From Thamnocephalis sphaerospora (lineage: Eukaryota > Zoopagomycota > Zoopagomycetes > Zoopagales > Sigmoideomycetaceae), in assembly GCA_003614735.1 (NCBI GenBank), contig KZ992439.1:1-64000 (forward strand): 64,000 nucleotides of DNA, in the 5' to 3' direction. A program made the position numbers and the translations under genes. The notes under the pieces were generated by a model that searched no databases, was not told the DNA's origin, and worked only from the letters and a program-made list of their open reading frames with translations. This document shows, in pieces, positions 36,746 through 48,434 of this stretch (position 1 is the first letter of the stretch; every line of letters begins with the position of its first letter).

Positions 36746-37336
36746 ATGCGCTTTTCATCTCAGTTTTGCATCGCTACGCTTGCTGGTCTAGCCCTTGTTG
36801 GCCCTTTTGCTGAAGCGGCGCCGCAAATGCCCGGTGCTTCCACAAAGTCAGCTACAAAAGTGGGTCCAGCGGTTTTGAACGTGATCAACAACGACATGTT
36901 TGAGCTCCATCCCGAGTTCAAGATCAAGGTGCCATATGGTACCCAGCCCTCCATTTCTAGGAATGCGCAGGGGCTGGCTGAGCACATTGTAATTACCAAC
37001 GACAAGAAGAGAGCAGTGCGGGAAGTGGAGGTTGACTATTGGGCAGATGAGGGTCTCGTGCTCGTAAACTTTTCGAAATACTCTCCAGATGGCTTGGCCT
37101 TCCAAGGCTCCAAGCAGCTGGCGGTGCGTTTCAGCTCACTCGATGGCCTGCCCGAATACTATGAGATCTTCAACGAGGATGGCACCAAGATGCAGTTGAC
37201 AGTAGACTATGATGAGCATGGCGAAAACGGTGAAATGTACATCAAGCACGAGTTTGGCCACTCCGCAGGCACGCTAAAGGATACAAAGCCATGGAATATG
37301 GACAGCATTGAACGTGCAATGGTGCTTGTAAAGTAA
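36746..37336 (+). CDS. Small secreted protein of unknown family
   Basis: A single exon of 196 residues. The signal peptide covers about residues 1-26 and ends AEAAP. The mature part has no cysteine-rich pattern. It contains alternating beta-like stretches (for example REVEVDYWADEGLVLVNFSK and LAVRFSSLDGLPEYYEIF) and an acidic segment DYDEHGENGEMY. No family was recognised. Its leader peptide and upstream C-rich leader resemble those of the protein at 14137-14613. Secretion is well supported; any role as effector, adhesin or inhibitor would be guesswork. Confidence 0.78.
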   Translation: MRFSSQFCIATLAGLALVGPFAEAAPQMPGASTKSATKVGPAVLNVINNDMFELHPEFKIKVPYGTQPSISRNAQGLAEHIVITNDKKRAVREVEVDYWADEGLVLVNFSKYSPDGLAFQGSKQLAVRFSSLDGLPEYYEIFNEDGTKMQLTVDYDEHGENGEMYIKHEFGHSAGTLKDTKPWNMDSIERAMVLVK

Positions 37337-37697
37337 ACACTCCCTACTTGACGCTTCTAGCCCAAAAACCACCAGTCAGTGAGCGTGTGCTGCGCATAAG
37401 CCGATAAATCAAATATTACCACCATACAATGAATAGTCTGTGCCATGGCAGCCTGCTCGCCTACGTAGAGTATGCATCGCTCATCGATCGCCTTGCCAGC
37501 ATAGCGAATGAGTCACACGACATATTTTTCTAAGCGCAATGATGTCTTTGCGGCTCAAGGGTATCGATTTTGGCGGCAAACGCTGATTTGTGCTCGTCAT
37601 ATTTGACTGTATTACCGTGCGTGTAAGGGGTCCAAGCCAACACACCACGCGTTTTGCAACGTCTCTGCCTCATTCTCTTTGTTCTGCTTGCAACATC
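37337..37697. other. Short intergenic region
   Basis: About 360 bases between two plus-strand genes. Nothing further was recognised. Confidence 0.5.
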
Positions 37698-39175
37698 ATG
37701 AGGTACATATCCTGCGAGGCGTATGAGCATATCATTGACGCTACGAGTGATGAGGCCGCGCTGCTGGTACTGTCGTGTACTTCCAGACGGCTGCGCACCT
37801 GCATGTCTTGCCTCCAAAAGCTTTGGCACGAGCGCTTTACGCTGCAGTTTCCTCAAAGCGACGACAAGGAACGCGAGTGGCTGCGCCACTGTAGGCGAGT
37901 ATACCAAGGCAGAGCGCATCGTAAAGAGGCTGCTAGTGGGACGCCGACTTTGCATAGCAAGGTCCAGCTCGATTGGTTTGACGTCTACTGTAAGCGTCGT
38001 GCCATCGAATACCGTTGGCGCCATGGAAAATACGCTGTACACCCTTTCACCAGCGCAACTAGCGTCCAACCGCACGGTATGCGTCTCCAAAGCATTCTGT
38101 TTGCGCCAGACATGTCACCTGCAGATGCGGCGGTGGTGGCAACACAGTGGATTCCGGCATCATCTCACCAACCGGAATGGCATCTGGGACAGCTGTGCTG
38201 GGGCGCTGTGCGGGCAAAACACGTGGAGATACGAGGAAAGTGGCGCTCGGACGAGTATTTGGTGGTCTGGACAAAGAACAGGCATCGCGGTGACACGCTG
38301 TGCATTTGGCATTTAGCCGCACTTCACCAGTCGCCACGCGCCATTTGCGCTGGTGACATAGGACTGCACAAAGTGGACATGCGTGGCAATTGGCTTATAG
38401 GTCAGTATGGCCTTGCTGGAGAGATTGATCAGTGGGGACTGCTTGTGCATGATCTGGCCAAAGACACGTATTGCTCCGATATTCGGGCGACCTCTTTACC
38501 TGCTGTCTTCCAAGCGCTACAGCCGACATTGCATACGTCGCATGGACAGAGTATGATCCGGACGTGCGCCGTGGTCCCCTTATGGTTGCCTACAAACTGT
38601 GGCGAGTCGCGCCAAGCCTGCCAATGCCATTCCAATGTTTGGCCACGGGCATAATAGAGATGGACAGGAGAAGAAACGGCAACATCAAGTCACAGCGCGT
38701 TGACGATAGTAGGTTTATAGTGCTGTCAGACTACGACGACGATCCGGGTACCGCGGCGCCTCCTACCCTAGCATTAGTAGAAGCAACCATCGACGTAGCA
38801 GACACCGTTTTAAAGGAAAAATGGTCGCGCAGTATGGAGGCCTGGGAAGTAGGGCCAATTGCATCTCGCAACTTGCTATTCGTAAAAAAGATAAATGGCT
38901 CTACTAGCATGCTAAGCCTAAGTGGTGGCACTGAAATACATCGAGCGCTCCCCATCTGCTGGCGGACCAGCGGTCTTTATTCGCCAGAAAGCCTGTGGGC
39001 AAAGATGAGGATGGACGTCGTTTGGCGCAATCCAAGAAGCGGCACTGCTCTAGGCATACACAGGGATGCAAGGCAAGTGTCGTCTCCAACCGCCACACTC
39101 TATAGCTACGGCGGCAATTTCATCCTAGTCGACTACGCTGGCTATGCTTGTTCGCCGGAATCTGTATTGATCTAG
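37698..39175 (+). CDS. F-box-like protein
   Basis: F-box proteins present substrates to SCF ubiquitin ligases. Exons 37698-38467 and 38515-39175, joined across a 47-base intron, give 476 residues. The N-terminus (about residues 1-50) reads as a degenerate F-box: a Cys-Glu-Ala-Tyr-Glu-His start, LLVLSCTSRRLRTC, then a LWHERF end. It is followed by WFDVYCKRRAIEYRWRHGKY, a segment also found in the protein at 51145-52980. The remainder has scattered WD-like or kelch-like strands but no regular repeat that I can define. The intron has a pyrimidine-rich tract before its CAAG acceptor and restores the frame exactly; a 1-2 base frameshift is the alternative. Confidence 0.75.
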
Positions 39176-40429
39176 AAGTAGCGCCTTGCCTCAAACTCGG
39201 CCATGTGAGCCTGGCCTTGGAAAAACCACGTGTCTTGAGCCATGAGTTGCAATAAAAGCACAGGCGTGTAGTTGCGCTATGTGGCCATGCACAGGCCCTT
39301 TCTTTGAATGTAGATCAGCAGCCGGCGAGATAATCGCTATCGGTGCAAACGCTGTTGCCTTGCTCAGCTGCACGACAACCACTCGGCGCCATAACAGATA
39401 AGACTGTTGGCGTCTACACGACTTGTAACCGACAGGCTGCACGTTGATCATCGTGCCGAATCCAGGCATTGTACCCGCTCAGCTGCGGTATAAATACGTG
39501 CCTGTTGCACTGAACCAAATATGCACGCAATCCGGCAACAGCATTGTGACGTCGATGCGGCAGCACATGCCATCCAAAAGTGCAAGTGCACTTTAAAAAT
39601 GGCCGCCCAAAACTGTGCTGTGAGTGGCACCGCAGTGCCGCCAGTTTTGTGTCGTACACGTCAGGCCGACCCGGTGATGCACGCGGCTTTTCTAGATGCC
39701 GGTAGTAGAACTGGTTGTCGTGCTAGCTTGCGCCGTACACCCAAGCACGCACCTTGGTAGTTCACGTGAGTTGGTAACAAGCACACCATCGAAGTTCATA
39801 GTTTGCAATGGCCTAATGCGCTCCACCCAGAATAGACCGCCCCTGTGCTCAGAGCCACCGGACCGCAAGCGCAACAGCTGAAACACTTTTGAGGAAATAT
39901 AGACACAATACCCGGAATATGCATGCTGTTCCCAAGCAGGCTTTCTAAACACGGTCAGGACGCGGTACCAGCACCATTTACACTTGCCAGTCGATCCATT
40001 TTCATCACGATCTCCGTGAAACAGTATCGCGCACTGCGCTACCGACCTGATAGAAAACAGCTGCGGTGGCCACATGTCCGAATGTCAGCTGGCTGTTTCG
40101 CTATCACGGCCCAATGCCAAAAGTAGCATCATGGCACGCGGTGCACGCGGAACGATGATTTTGTCGAAAGTGTGGATCATCTGCATTATGCCTCGTGCCA
40201 TCGCTGCAGTGTTTGTCCAAATGCGAACGAGGTACCTAACTTGAGCAAGAATAGCGGCCAGTCTATGCCGCCGCCGGCGACACGAACAATAAATGACGCC
40301 ATGCCGTCCACCACGCCCACCGCGCCTGCGAACCATCGCAAACCCACCACGACATCGGCCACAACCTTCTCACGTTCTCCTACACCCTTACGCATCATTT
40401 ACGCCTTCCTTACGCCATTGTATGTAGAT
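39176..40429. other. Intergenic region, promoter of the active secreted phosphatase
   Basis: About 1.25 kb with only short unsupported reading frames on both strands. Nothing further was recognised. Confidence 0.5.
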
Positions 40430-42116
40430 ATGAAGCGCGCGCTTATTGTCGCCGTGTTTCTAGTGCATTTGGCGCACGTTGCACAATGCCAGATTCCCGT
40501 GGAATATTTCGAGGAGCCAAGCAAGCAGATTGAACCTGAAAGCCTTACCTGGAGTATGAGGCTTAGGAATGCACTGCTAGGCTCGCTGCCATCAAACGAA
40601 GTGGTGATTGGCTATGCACAGCGCTGCGCAACCACCGACGAAAGCTTCACCGATTCGCTCACGCCGCTTGGCCATGGCGTCGAGCTAACGGCATATCCGC
40701 CAAAGGCACCGTCCGGCAACGCCACGCCACAAAAGACATGCCCCCCACAGCAGACCTTGCAGACATGCCAGATCTCTACGCTGCGATTTGTTTGGGAGCG
40801 TCTTGCCAAGGTTCGGCTTGATGTGCAGCTGCCCGCGACCGCAAGTGCTCTATGGGGTGCTGCACTCCAGTATGGCTACGACATGCCACCGGTGCTTACG
40901 AAGGACAACCGCCGCTACCTTCCCGCACACCTTCTCAAGCGGGTCGAAAATGCCCTGGGTGCTTTCGAGGTCGTGACGACCGATAATGGCCTGAGTCTGC
41001 TCATTGGTGACGACGGCGGAGCACGGCCGTTGCGGGACCCTATCCTCTATGCCCGCTGCTGGGATGCCGCTAAAACCAGCCGTCTGGCCGGAAAGGCACC
41101 GCAATACGAGGACCCCAACCATAAGACATTCCGACTGGCAAGCGGCCTGGAAAAACGCCGCATTGTGGCTGTCGGCGACCTCCACGGAGACTACGAGTCG
41201 ACGCTCAGTGTTCTGCGCCTGGCCCGTGTCGTTGATGGCGAAGGAAAATGGGCTGGCGGCAGCAATACCATTTTTGTTCAGACAGTAAGTTGCGCACTTT
41301 GCCAGCGTCAAGCATTGGCCTGTCGGCTAACGCAAATGTCGTCAGGGCGACATTCTAGACCGCGGACCAGATAGCATCCAACTACTCGAGCTGTTTCCTC
41401 GGCTGGTGCGAGAGGCAAACGCAGTGGGCGGCCGTGTAAGCACCTGTACCCCGCGGTGTCGCCATCTCCTTCCTAACATTACGTGTCTGTAGGTCATTCA
41501 AATCATGGGTAATCACGAGGTGATGAACCTTATTGGGGATTGGCGCTACGTTAGCGAGGATGAGAAAGGATTCTCCAATGCTGCAATGCGCCGCGCTGCA
41601 TTCAGCACCCTGGGACGCTACGGAAATCGACTTTCCCGGCTGCCAGTTGTCCATCAAATCGGCGACACCGTATTTGCCCACGGTGGTATTACGCCCGAAT
41701 GGTCAAACGTCAACTTGCACAAGATCAACAAGCACGCGACGGATAAACTACACGAATTTATTGCCGCAGAGGAGGCCGACAAACCCATACCGCTGCCAAC
41801 GGTGTTTGGCCCCGACGGCCCCACCTGGTACCGTGGCTATGCGCAAGGTCCAGAGCCACGCGTGTGCGCCTTGCTGAAGTCTGCGCTTGCCATTATGGGT
41901 GCAAAACGCATGGTGGTGGGCCACACCATGCAGAGAGACGGCGGTATTCTTTCGCGATGCAAAGGCCAGTTTTTCGTCATCGATGTTGGCATTTCGCGCG
42001 CGCTGCAGAACTACCAGGCAGCCCTGGAGATCCTACCGGGCGGCATTGTGAACGCCATCTATCCGTATGGCGTCATCTCTATGATCAAGAGAAAGGCGTA
42101 CGAAGGTCAACCGTAA
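40430..42116 (+). CDS. Secreted Shewanella-like metallophosphatase (catalytic site intact)
   Basis: A calcineurin-like metallophosphoesterase expected to use two metal ions to hydrolyse phosphate esters, probably phosphoprotein, in the secretory pathway or outside. Exons 40430-41284, 41346-41435 and 41493-42116 give 522 residues. A signal peptide ends near VAQC. The N-terminal 230 residues hold a conserved extension (YLPAHLL, LLIGDDGGARPL, YARCWDA). The catalytic motifs are all present: VGDLHGD, GDILDRGPD, GNHEVMN, FAHGG and VVGHTMQ. These match the Shewanella-like phosphatase class known from bacteria, plants and some fungi and protists. Intron positions and phases equal those of the degenerate paralogue at 10838-12480. 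The frame is open upstream, but the signal peptide fixes the start at 40430. Confidence 0.92.
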
Positions 42117-43045
42117 TCCCTGCATGTCATACAAAAGCCCCCAGATAATGCGGCCTATAGCCATTTTTCACCAGTTGTGCCCCTTTTCATAAAGCCAGCA
42201 TTGTGTTTGCCAAGTTGCGTTGCCGCGTTACAAGTGTGTGCCATTGCATCTCCTTGCACCGACACTGAACACACGCACACACACACATACACGCTTTCTC
42301 TCTCATACACACAAACGTGATTGCATTCAAAATGCAGATGCGTCGGGCTGTTTTATCAACAAGTGGACACTGCGACGGCGACAAAGCAGCGACAATGACA
42401 GAGGGCGTGGTGGTTGAAGCGTGCAAAAGTAAAAAGTATACGCGCTTATACGCCGCGCGTCCAGTAGCCGACCGATAAATGAACAAAATAAGGCATAGCA
42501 GGTCGACTGACGGCATAAGACAGAAATAAGAGCGTGCACATACAGCGTGCATAGTTGAGGTAGTATCATATGGGTATCGTTAGCATGGCGTGCATAACAC
42601 GCACAAAAACCAGACAGCCGGCACAAGGTAGTTGGTGCGCAAGCGCCGTCCGCCACGCCATAGAGAAGAAGCTAGCGGACGTCGCATGTGCCACTAGGCG
42701 TGCTTGGCATGTCTTGATCGCCCGAAGGCTGCAAAAAAGGTGATGGCGACAGGTGAGTGCGCTGTCATTAGCGCGCGCGCATGGGGAACAGGAGGCGGTA
42801 ATGATGGCATCAAGAACCATGCTCATGCAATGTTGATGATGGTCGTGTGAGAGAAAGCGATTGACAGGCACAGATGCGCAGTAGGCGAGTCGGAAAGCGA
42901 CGAAAGGTCGATGCGCGGCTGCGCGAGCGTAAAGTGCTCGGATGCGCCAGCGCACCGATGAGGGAAGGGAGGCGAACGAGCGAGAAAGGCGTAAAGGGCG
43001 CGGTTGGGCGAAAGGAAACGAGCAGCCGGCGTCGACCAGCGCGAG
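42117..43045. other. Convergent intergenic region
   Basis: About 930 bases between the ends of the phosphatase and Ran1-like kinase B. It contains a short CA-rich tract near 42269-42290. No gene was recognised. Confidence 0.5.
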
Positions 43046-44782
43046 CTACTGTGCAAAACCAATGACAGCGCGAAGATCTGCGCGCAGGACACGGGCTAGT
43101 GTGCCACTCCAGCTGGTCGGCAATAGGCGCTCTATGCTGCTACCTGAGCTGCCACGCCGTGATGTGCGCGGCTGATGCATTTTGCCAAGGGTCGACAGAG
43201 GATCGTGTTCCTTGGGCACGTGGGCGAACACGCCAGCAACATGCGGATGCATATTGGCATAGTCAGCCATGAGCATGTCCTCCTGCGACGATGGGCCTTG
43301 AGCGGCGGCGGCGGCGGCGGCGGCGGCGGCTGCTTCCTGCTTTCCGTCGCTCGCAATGCTAACGCAGTCTTCGGGCGTGTCACAGGACTCGGCATAGGCG
43401 CGACCAAAGTCGTCGTCATGGCCATCCGTATCACTGTCGCCGCCAGCATCATCATGGACGCTTTCGGCCAACGAGGGAATGGGAGACGGCGGCACGCTAT
43501 CGCTTTGGCTATGCTCGATAGCTGATGCTTTGCTGGCGGACTGCTGCTGCTGCCGCTTCTCTTCTTCAACCTTGGCATCATGCGCAGCAATCACACCGGC
43601 CACATCTTCGTGGACAGCCTCGGACCAGAAATAGCGGCACATGCGCACAGACTCGTAGAGTTCGTCCAGCGTGCAGCGAGTGTCTGGGTTCGGATCCAGC
43701 GCGCGACGAAGGATACGGTGCACTTCGTCGGTGACCGGCAGAATACGCGCAAGCGCGCGACGCGGGTCCCGCAAGTAGTAGGCGTAGGCGGGCTCGCTTG
43801 GATCAGCACGGCGCCACGGATTGCGGCGACTAGCCAGGTTGCAGAGCAGGACGCCCAGCGACCAGACATCGCTGGCAGCCGTGCTGAACGCATCGCGCCG
43901 CGGCATTCCAAAGCCGCAGTTTTCTTCGTCCATGATGTCCGGGAAGAACGGGTCAAAGTCGCCCTCATCGTCAAACTGGCTGTACCCGTCTTGGTGTTGG
44001 GCAGCGTAGGACGGCTTGCGCAGCAGACACTCTGGCGAACACAAGCAAAGGCGGGTGGAGGTTTAGCGACTATTTTGCGCACCATTAATGCAAAAACGCA
44101 TGCGCTCACCTGGACTCATGTAGAAGGCGGATCCGCATCCACGTTCGGCGCTCCAGGCGTGCTCGGTGGCCAGACCGAAATCCGCGAGATAGACATGCAG
44201 TCGGCCCAGCTGATCGCGCTGCACCAAAAGATTCTCGGGCTTGATGTCTCGGTGGTAGACGCCGGAGCGATGGCAATGCGCCACGGCTTGGCACGCCTCC
44301 AGGAAGAGTCGCCTAGCCTCGGACTCTCCACCGCGCAGGCCAGTGTCGCAGATGAGAGAGAACAGGTCACCGTCGGGACAGTAGTCAAGCACAAGGTAGG
44401 CGCCGTAGGTGTTGTAGGCAGCATCGTGCAGCGACAGCACCCGCGGATGACTGCTGCACCGGGCGTGCAGTGTCGCTTCGGTGCGGTGCTGAAGGGACGG
44501 TAGGAGTGCAGCCGGGGTATCGCCCTTGCTGGCATGTGCCGGAGCCGCCTCGGCAGCCATGTGCTTGACGGCGAACCGCTGGCGGGTATTTTCGTCGATT
44601 GCCTCATAGACGACACCACTGGCGCCGTGGTTGAGCATGGCCGTCAGCCGGAGGGAAAACCGCTCCGTTTTGAGCGTCTGGCCGAGCAACGGGGCCTTGG
44701 CGGTGGGCTCGGGCGTCGGCAGCGGATCGGCATGGGTGCGGATCTCCAGCCGTGGGCGGCGGGTACCGGAAGTGGACGTCAT
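43046..44782 (-). CDS. Ran1-like serine/threonine protein kinase B
   Basis: Paralogue of kinase A. Two exons, 44110-44782 and 43046-44031, give 552 residues. The kinase domain has NHGASGVVYEA, FAVK, YCPDGDLFSLI, YHRDIKPEN, ADFGLATE, GCGSAFYMSPE (split by the intron at the same codon as in kinase A) and SDVWSLGVLLCN. The first loop glycine is replaced by Asn-His before GAS, but the catalytic residues are complete. The C-terminus is acidic and Ser-rich with an 11-residue polyalanine tract coded by a GCC/GCN repeat (around 43302-43331), followed by a segment PHVAGVFAHVPKEHDPLSTL and an Arg/Ser-rich stretch. Likely regulated through this tail. The short N-terminal extension before the kinase core is Thr/Pro-rich. 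Confidence 0.92.
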
Positions 44783-46970
44783 GCTGATGAAAGGTCGCCA
44801 AAAAGGATTAGACCAGTGGATGCGTTTGCTGCTTTACATACACCCACACACACAGACGCGGGGTTGGTATGCGTGCTAGAAATGCGTAGGCTTGTGTGTG
44901 CGAGTGTGTGCAACCACGTTGCGTTGCAAAAAGAAGGCTGAACGACGCTGCGTGCGACGGAGCGCAGCCAAACGGTACCGCAAGGCAAAAAGTGAGCCTG
45001 CCTAGGAATAAAATAGTGCGCCTGGCGCTGTAGCAAGTGCGCAAGGCAAGTGGCAAAAGTATGTTACAAGGGCGGAAACCGTGAGCCGATCGGCGAGTGG
45101 ACGCTTGCCCGTCACAGGAGAAGAAAGGGCGGCGAGGCAGTCGATGACAGCAGGCGCGTCTTTTGACAGCTGCACACACGCACACGCGCACACACACAGA
45201 CACACAGACAACGAGAGAAAAGAGAGAAAGAGAGAGACGTCAGGGCGCGTGGTCGCGTCCAGGCGGTACAGCGCGAGTGCCGGTCAAGTGAAGGAGAAAG
45301 AGTGGGTGCGTAAGGACGTCAAGCGTATACAGGTAGCGCGGCCTATGCACACAAGCTAGTTAAAGAGGAAGGAGGCGTGGGAGGAGGCGGTCACAGTGAA
45401 GGCAAAAGGGGACGCCAGTGGGCCGTGCGAGCAAAGAAATAGTACACGACGGACGGACAGGACGCTGGGGCGGCACAAGACGTTGCGCGTTCGATGGGGA
45501 ACACGCGATGGAAAGGATGTGCTACGACGTGTGCAGCGTGACGATGGAAGAGAGAGAGCGGGTGAAAGGGCGGTTGGAACGGAGAGGAAAGGACAGGAAC
45601 GTGCTAATGCGTATTCCACGGCGGCGAAGTCGACGAGCGGAACACGAAAGCGTGTGACGGCGATGCTATGCAGCCGGACAAGCTGGTGCCAACGGCTATG
45701 GTAGCAAAGGACGAGGGCGGACAGGTAGGCACGCGTGCCAATGGGCTTGCGCACACACAAGAGAGAGGAGGCAGAGCGAGCGGGCGGGTGACAACGGGTG
45801 GCGAGCACGACGTAGCCGGCCGGTGCGCCTTTCTCCGGGCGGCTTTTATGTGAACAGGAACGTGGAACGGCAGTAAAAGGGGGCCCGCCATGACAGCCGG
45901 CCTGAACCACCGTGAGATTGGACGAAACGCAGAAGCGCGTGTACGAGTCTGCGGGTGCAGGGTGGGCGCCCTCTGCTAGCCCACTGGACAGTGCATGTGC
46001 GGCGCGCACATACCAAGCTGGCGGTCGCGCAATGCACCACAGGCGACACACACGAAGGACGCGGGAGTGATAGTAAAGCCGGTCCCAACCAGCGCTCGTG
46101 GCTCGCTGTCTAGTGCGCATCGCTGTGTACAGCCAGCAATGGCTGTGTATGCGGGGAGGGCGTACACACACAGCAGCCACACTTTTCAGCCAGGCGACGA
46201 GGACGAACCGGAGGCGATAGCCGATGGCAGCCCGACCGCCGACGCCTGGGCCAAAGGAAGGCGGTCGCCGCCGCAGGAGAGCGCAGTCACTGCTTGTGGA
46301 CTGGGTGTGCGTGTGGATGGGCGGATGGGTGGTGGGTGTATGCGCGTGTGTATTCGCTATCGCTGCGGCGAGCGTGCAAGGATGGCGACAGCGTATGCGC
46401 GAGTGAATGTATGCGCGGCCTATCGACACGGGCGGTGCTCGGTCGGGTTACGCAACAAGGCGCTCGCCACGCGTGAGCATAGTGCACAATACCGCATCGG
46501 CCATCCGCACGCGCAGTAATGCGACGGCATAGCGACTACCGCGCGGCCGGCAGGCGGTCGGGCAGGTGATCGGCGCCGCTTGCCTTTGATAGAACAATGC
46601 CCCCCGCAAGTAACGAGCGGACGCTTGGAAAAGGACGCTTTTGGTGGAACCGCGGTCTAGAAAAGCAAGTTTAACTTTGGCGCGCAATCTGAGCGGTCAA
46701 CAGGGCGATGGTGGCACGACGACGGTTTGCCTGGCCAAGCACCAACGAGCGAGCGTCCTGTCAGCCCAACGGCCCCTTGCACGATGTGACAATGGTGGCG
46801 GTGACGACAACCGAATGCTTTGTTGCGATCTGGACAATGCTACGCGCAAACGCTCACCGACGGCTGCGGCAAGGAAGCGATCAGTGACGTGGGCAGGAAG
46901 CGCAGCTCAATGCGAATGACAGCGACGGTAACAGCCATGACAATAGCTGCGGTGACAGCAGTGACAACGA

Positions 46971-47002
<32 letters not shown>

Positions 47003-47019
47003 GTAGTAGTAGTAGTAGC
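46971..47019 (+). repeat. (CAGCAA)n/(CAG)n/(TAG)n compound repeat
   Basis: Alternating CAGCAA units pass through a short CAG run into about five TAG units. The stop codons in one frame argue against a coding repeat there. Confidence 0.9.
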
Positions 47020-48417
47020 CGCATGCTGGGTCGTCGTCACATTGCTGCACTCTGCTCCCCTTACTGGACCGTTTTGTAGAAGCACGATCCCGCAGGCCAA
47101 CGCGCATAGATATGGACAGACGACCTACGTGCTTCAGCAACGGCCTAGCATGGATCAGGATGACACGGCGTGCTGCATGCAGCGCAATACATACACACCG
47201 TCCACACTGCCATGTCTGCACGCACGCCCACGCATACATGCACGCCGTTATATGCGTGCTTACTGCAATGGCTCGCAAGTGAAAGAAGCTACCGGCCATG
47301 CTGCCGCCGTGCCATTGTGCATGGACACTATGCTTGCTCGGCGCTTGACAAGCTCAGCCAAGCTCATTAAGCGGCCGCCCTGCTGCTCAACATGATTGCC
47401 AAAGCGTGGCCGCGCCGTGCAAGGCCAAGTGCGCGGCCGCCGCCTTTCTTGGACCGGCCGGTCGCCAGTCACTTTCCATTTCCGCTGTGACTACGGTGCT
47501 CTCTGCGCGCCAGCTGGATTAGGTAGCGTAGCACGCACGTCAAAAGAGGCCCAGAGCTAGAATGGTGCGCCCGATGTCGTGTGTGGGAGCGGCGCTGGCC
47601 ATTGATTGGACCTGCCACCAACATGCTGCAAGCCAAAGAGCGGGAGTGCAGTGATGGAGCGTGCGAGCTCGCTTTTCCGCTGGCCGGCTGGTCTGCTTGC
47701 TTGTCCGCTGCCGGCAAAAGGGGCCATGCCGACCACAATAGCCGCAAAATGGCATGCCCGATCGACCAAGCAGTCTGGCAGACGAATCAGGAATCGCCAG
47801 CGTAGCGCACGCGAGGAGCCAGTCTGCTGGCGCAACGAATGCTAACACGAAGCTGGCCGCAGCGTGCAAGTCTACCTTGTGCACACCAGGTTGCACGGCG
47901 GCCTATGTAGTGTGCGGTGTGTAAGCGCACCTGGAGTATGCACCAACGATAGCCAGCATCTGTGTGCCAACATGACGTTTGCCTGCAAGCCACGCAGATT
48001 GCACGCCAGCCGACAGGCGACCTATCCACAAGCAGTCACCGTCTGCCTACGCACACAGACATGCCCACACGCGCGCACGCGTACGCCTACTGCGCTGCAT
48101 GTCAACGGTCGGCATCAACCATTGCAAACAACCATGACGGCGGAAGCGGCAAAGGTCACCAGTCACGAGCAGCAGTCCACCGGCTGCAGGCGCAACGACA
48201 CGCGACACGAATCAGTGGCTGCGCTTGGCCAGGACGCCAGAGAAGGTCGCTGCATCGCCACTCGTCTGACCATTCAGGGAAGAATGCGGGGTGCAGCACC
48301 GTACGAGCGCATCGACGACGTGGCCTTGGACGTCGACTAGCCACGCGCGTCACCATTGACACGCGCACCCCACACGCGTGCACGCGCCCATACACGGCAT
48401 TGCCAACGCGCCCACAT

Positions 48418-48434
48418 ACACACACACACACACA
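48418..48434 (+). repeat. (AC)8 microsatellite
   Basis: Seventeen bases of alternating A and C within a longer CA-rich context. Confidence 0.85.

Noticed and set aside
43580-44503. Plus-strand open frame of 307 codons
   Set aside because: It is the antisense shadow of Ran1-like kinase B.
45356-46429. Minus-strand open frame of 357 codons
   Set aside because: Composition is dominated by His, Thr, Arg, Ser and Leu from GT/CA-type sequence, with no domain, no splice context and no signal of codon preference like the real genes.
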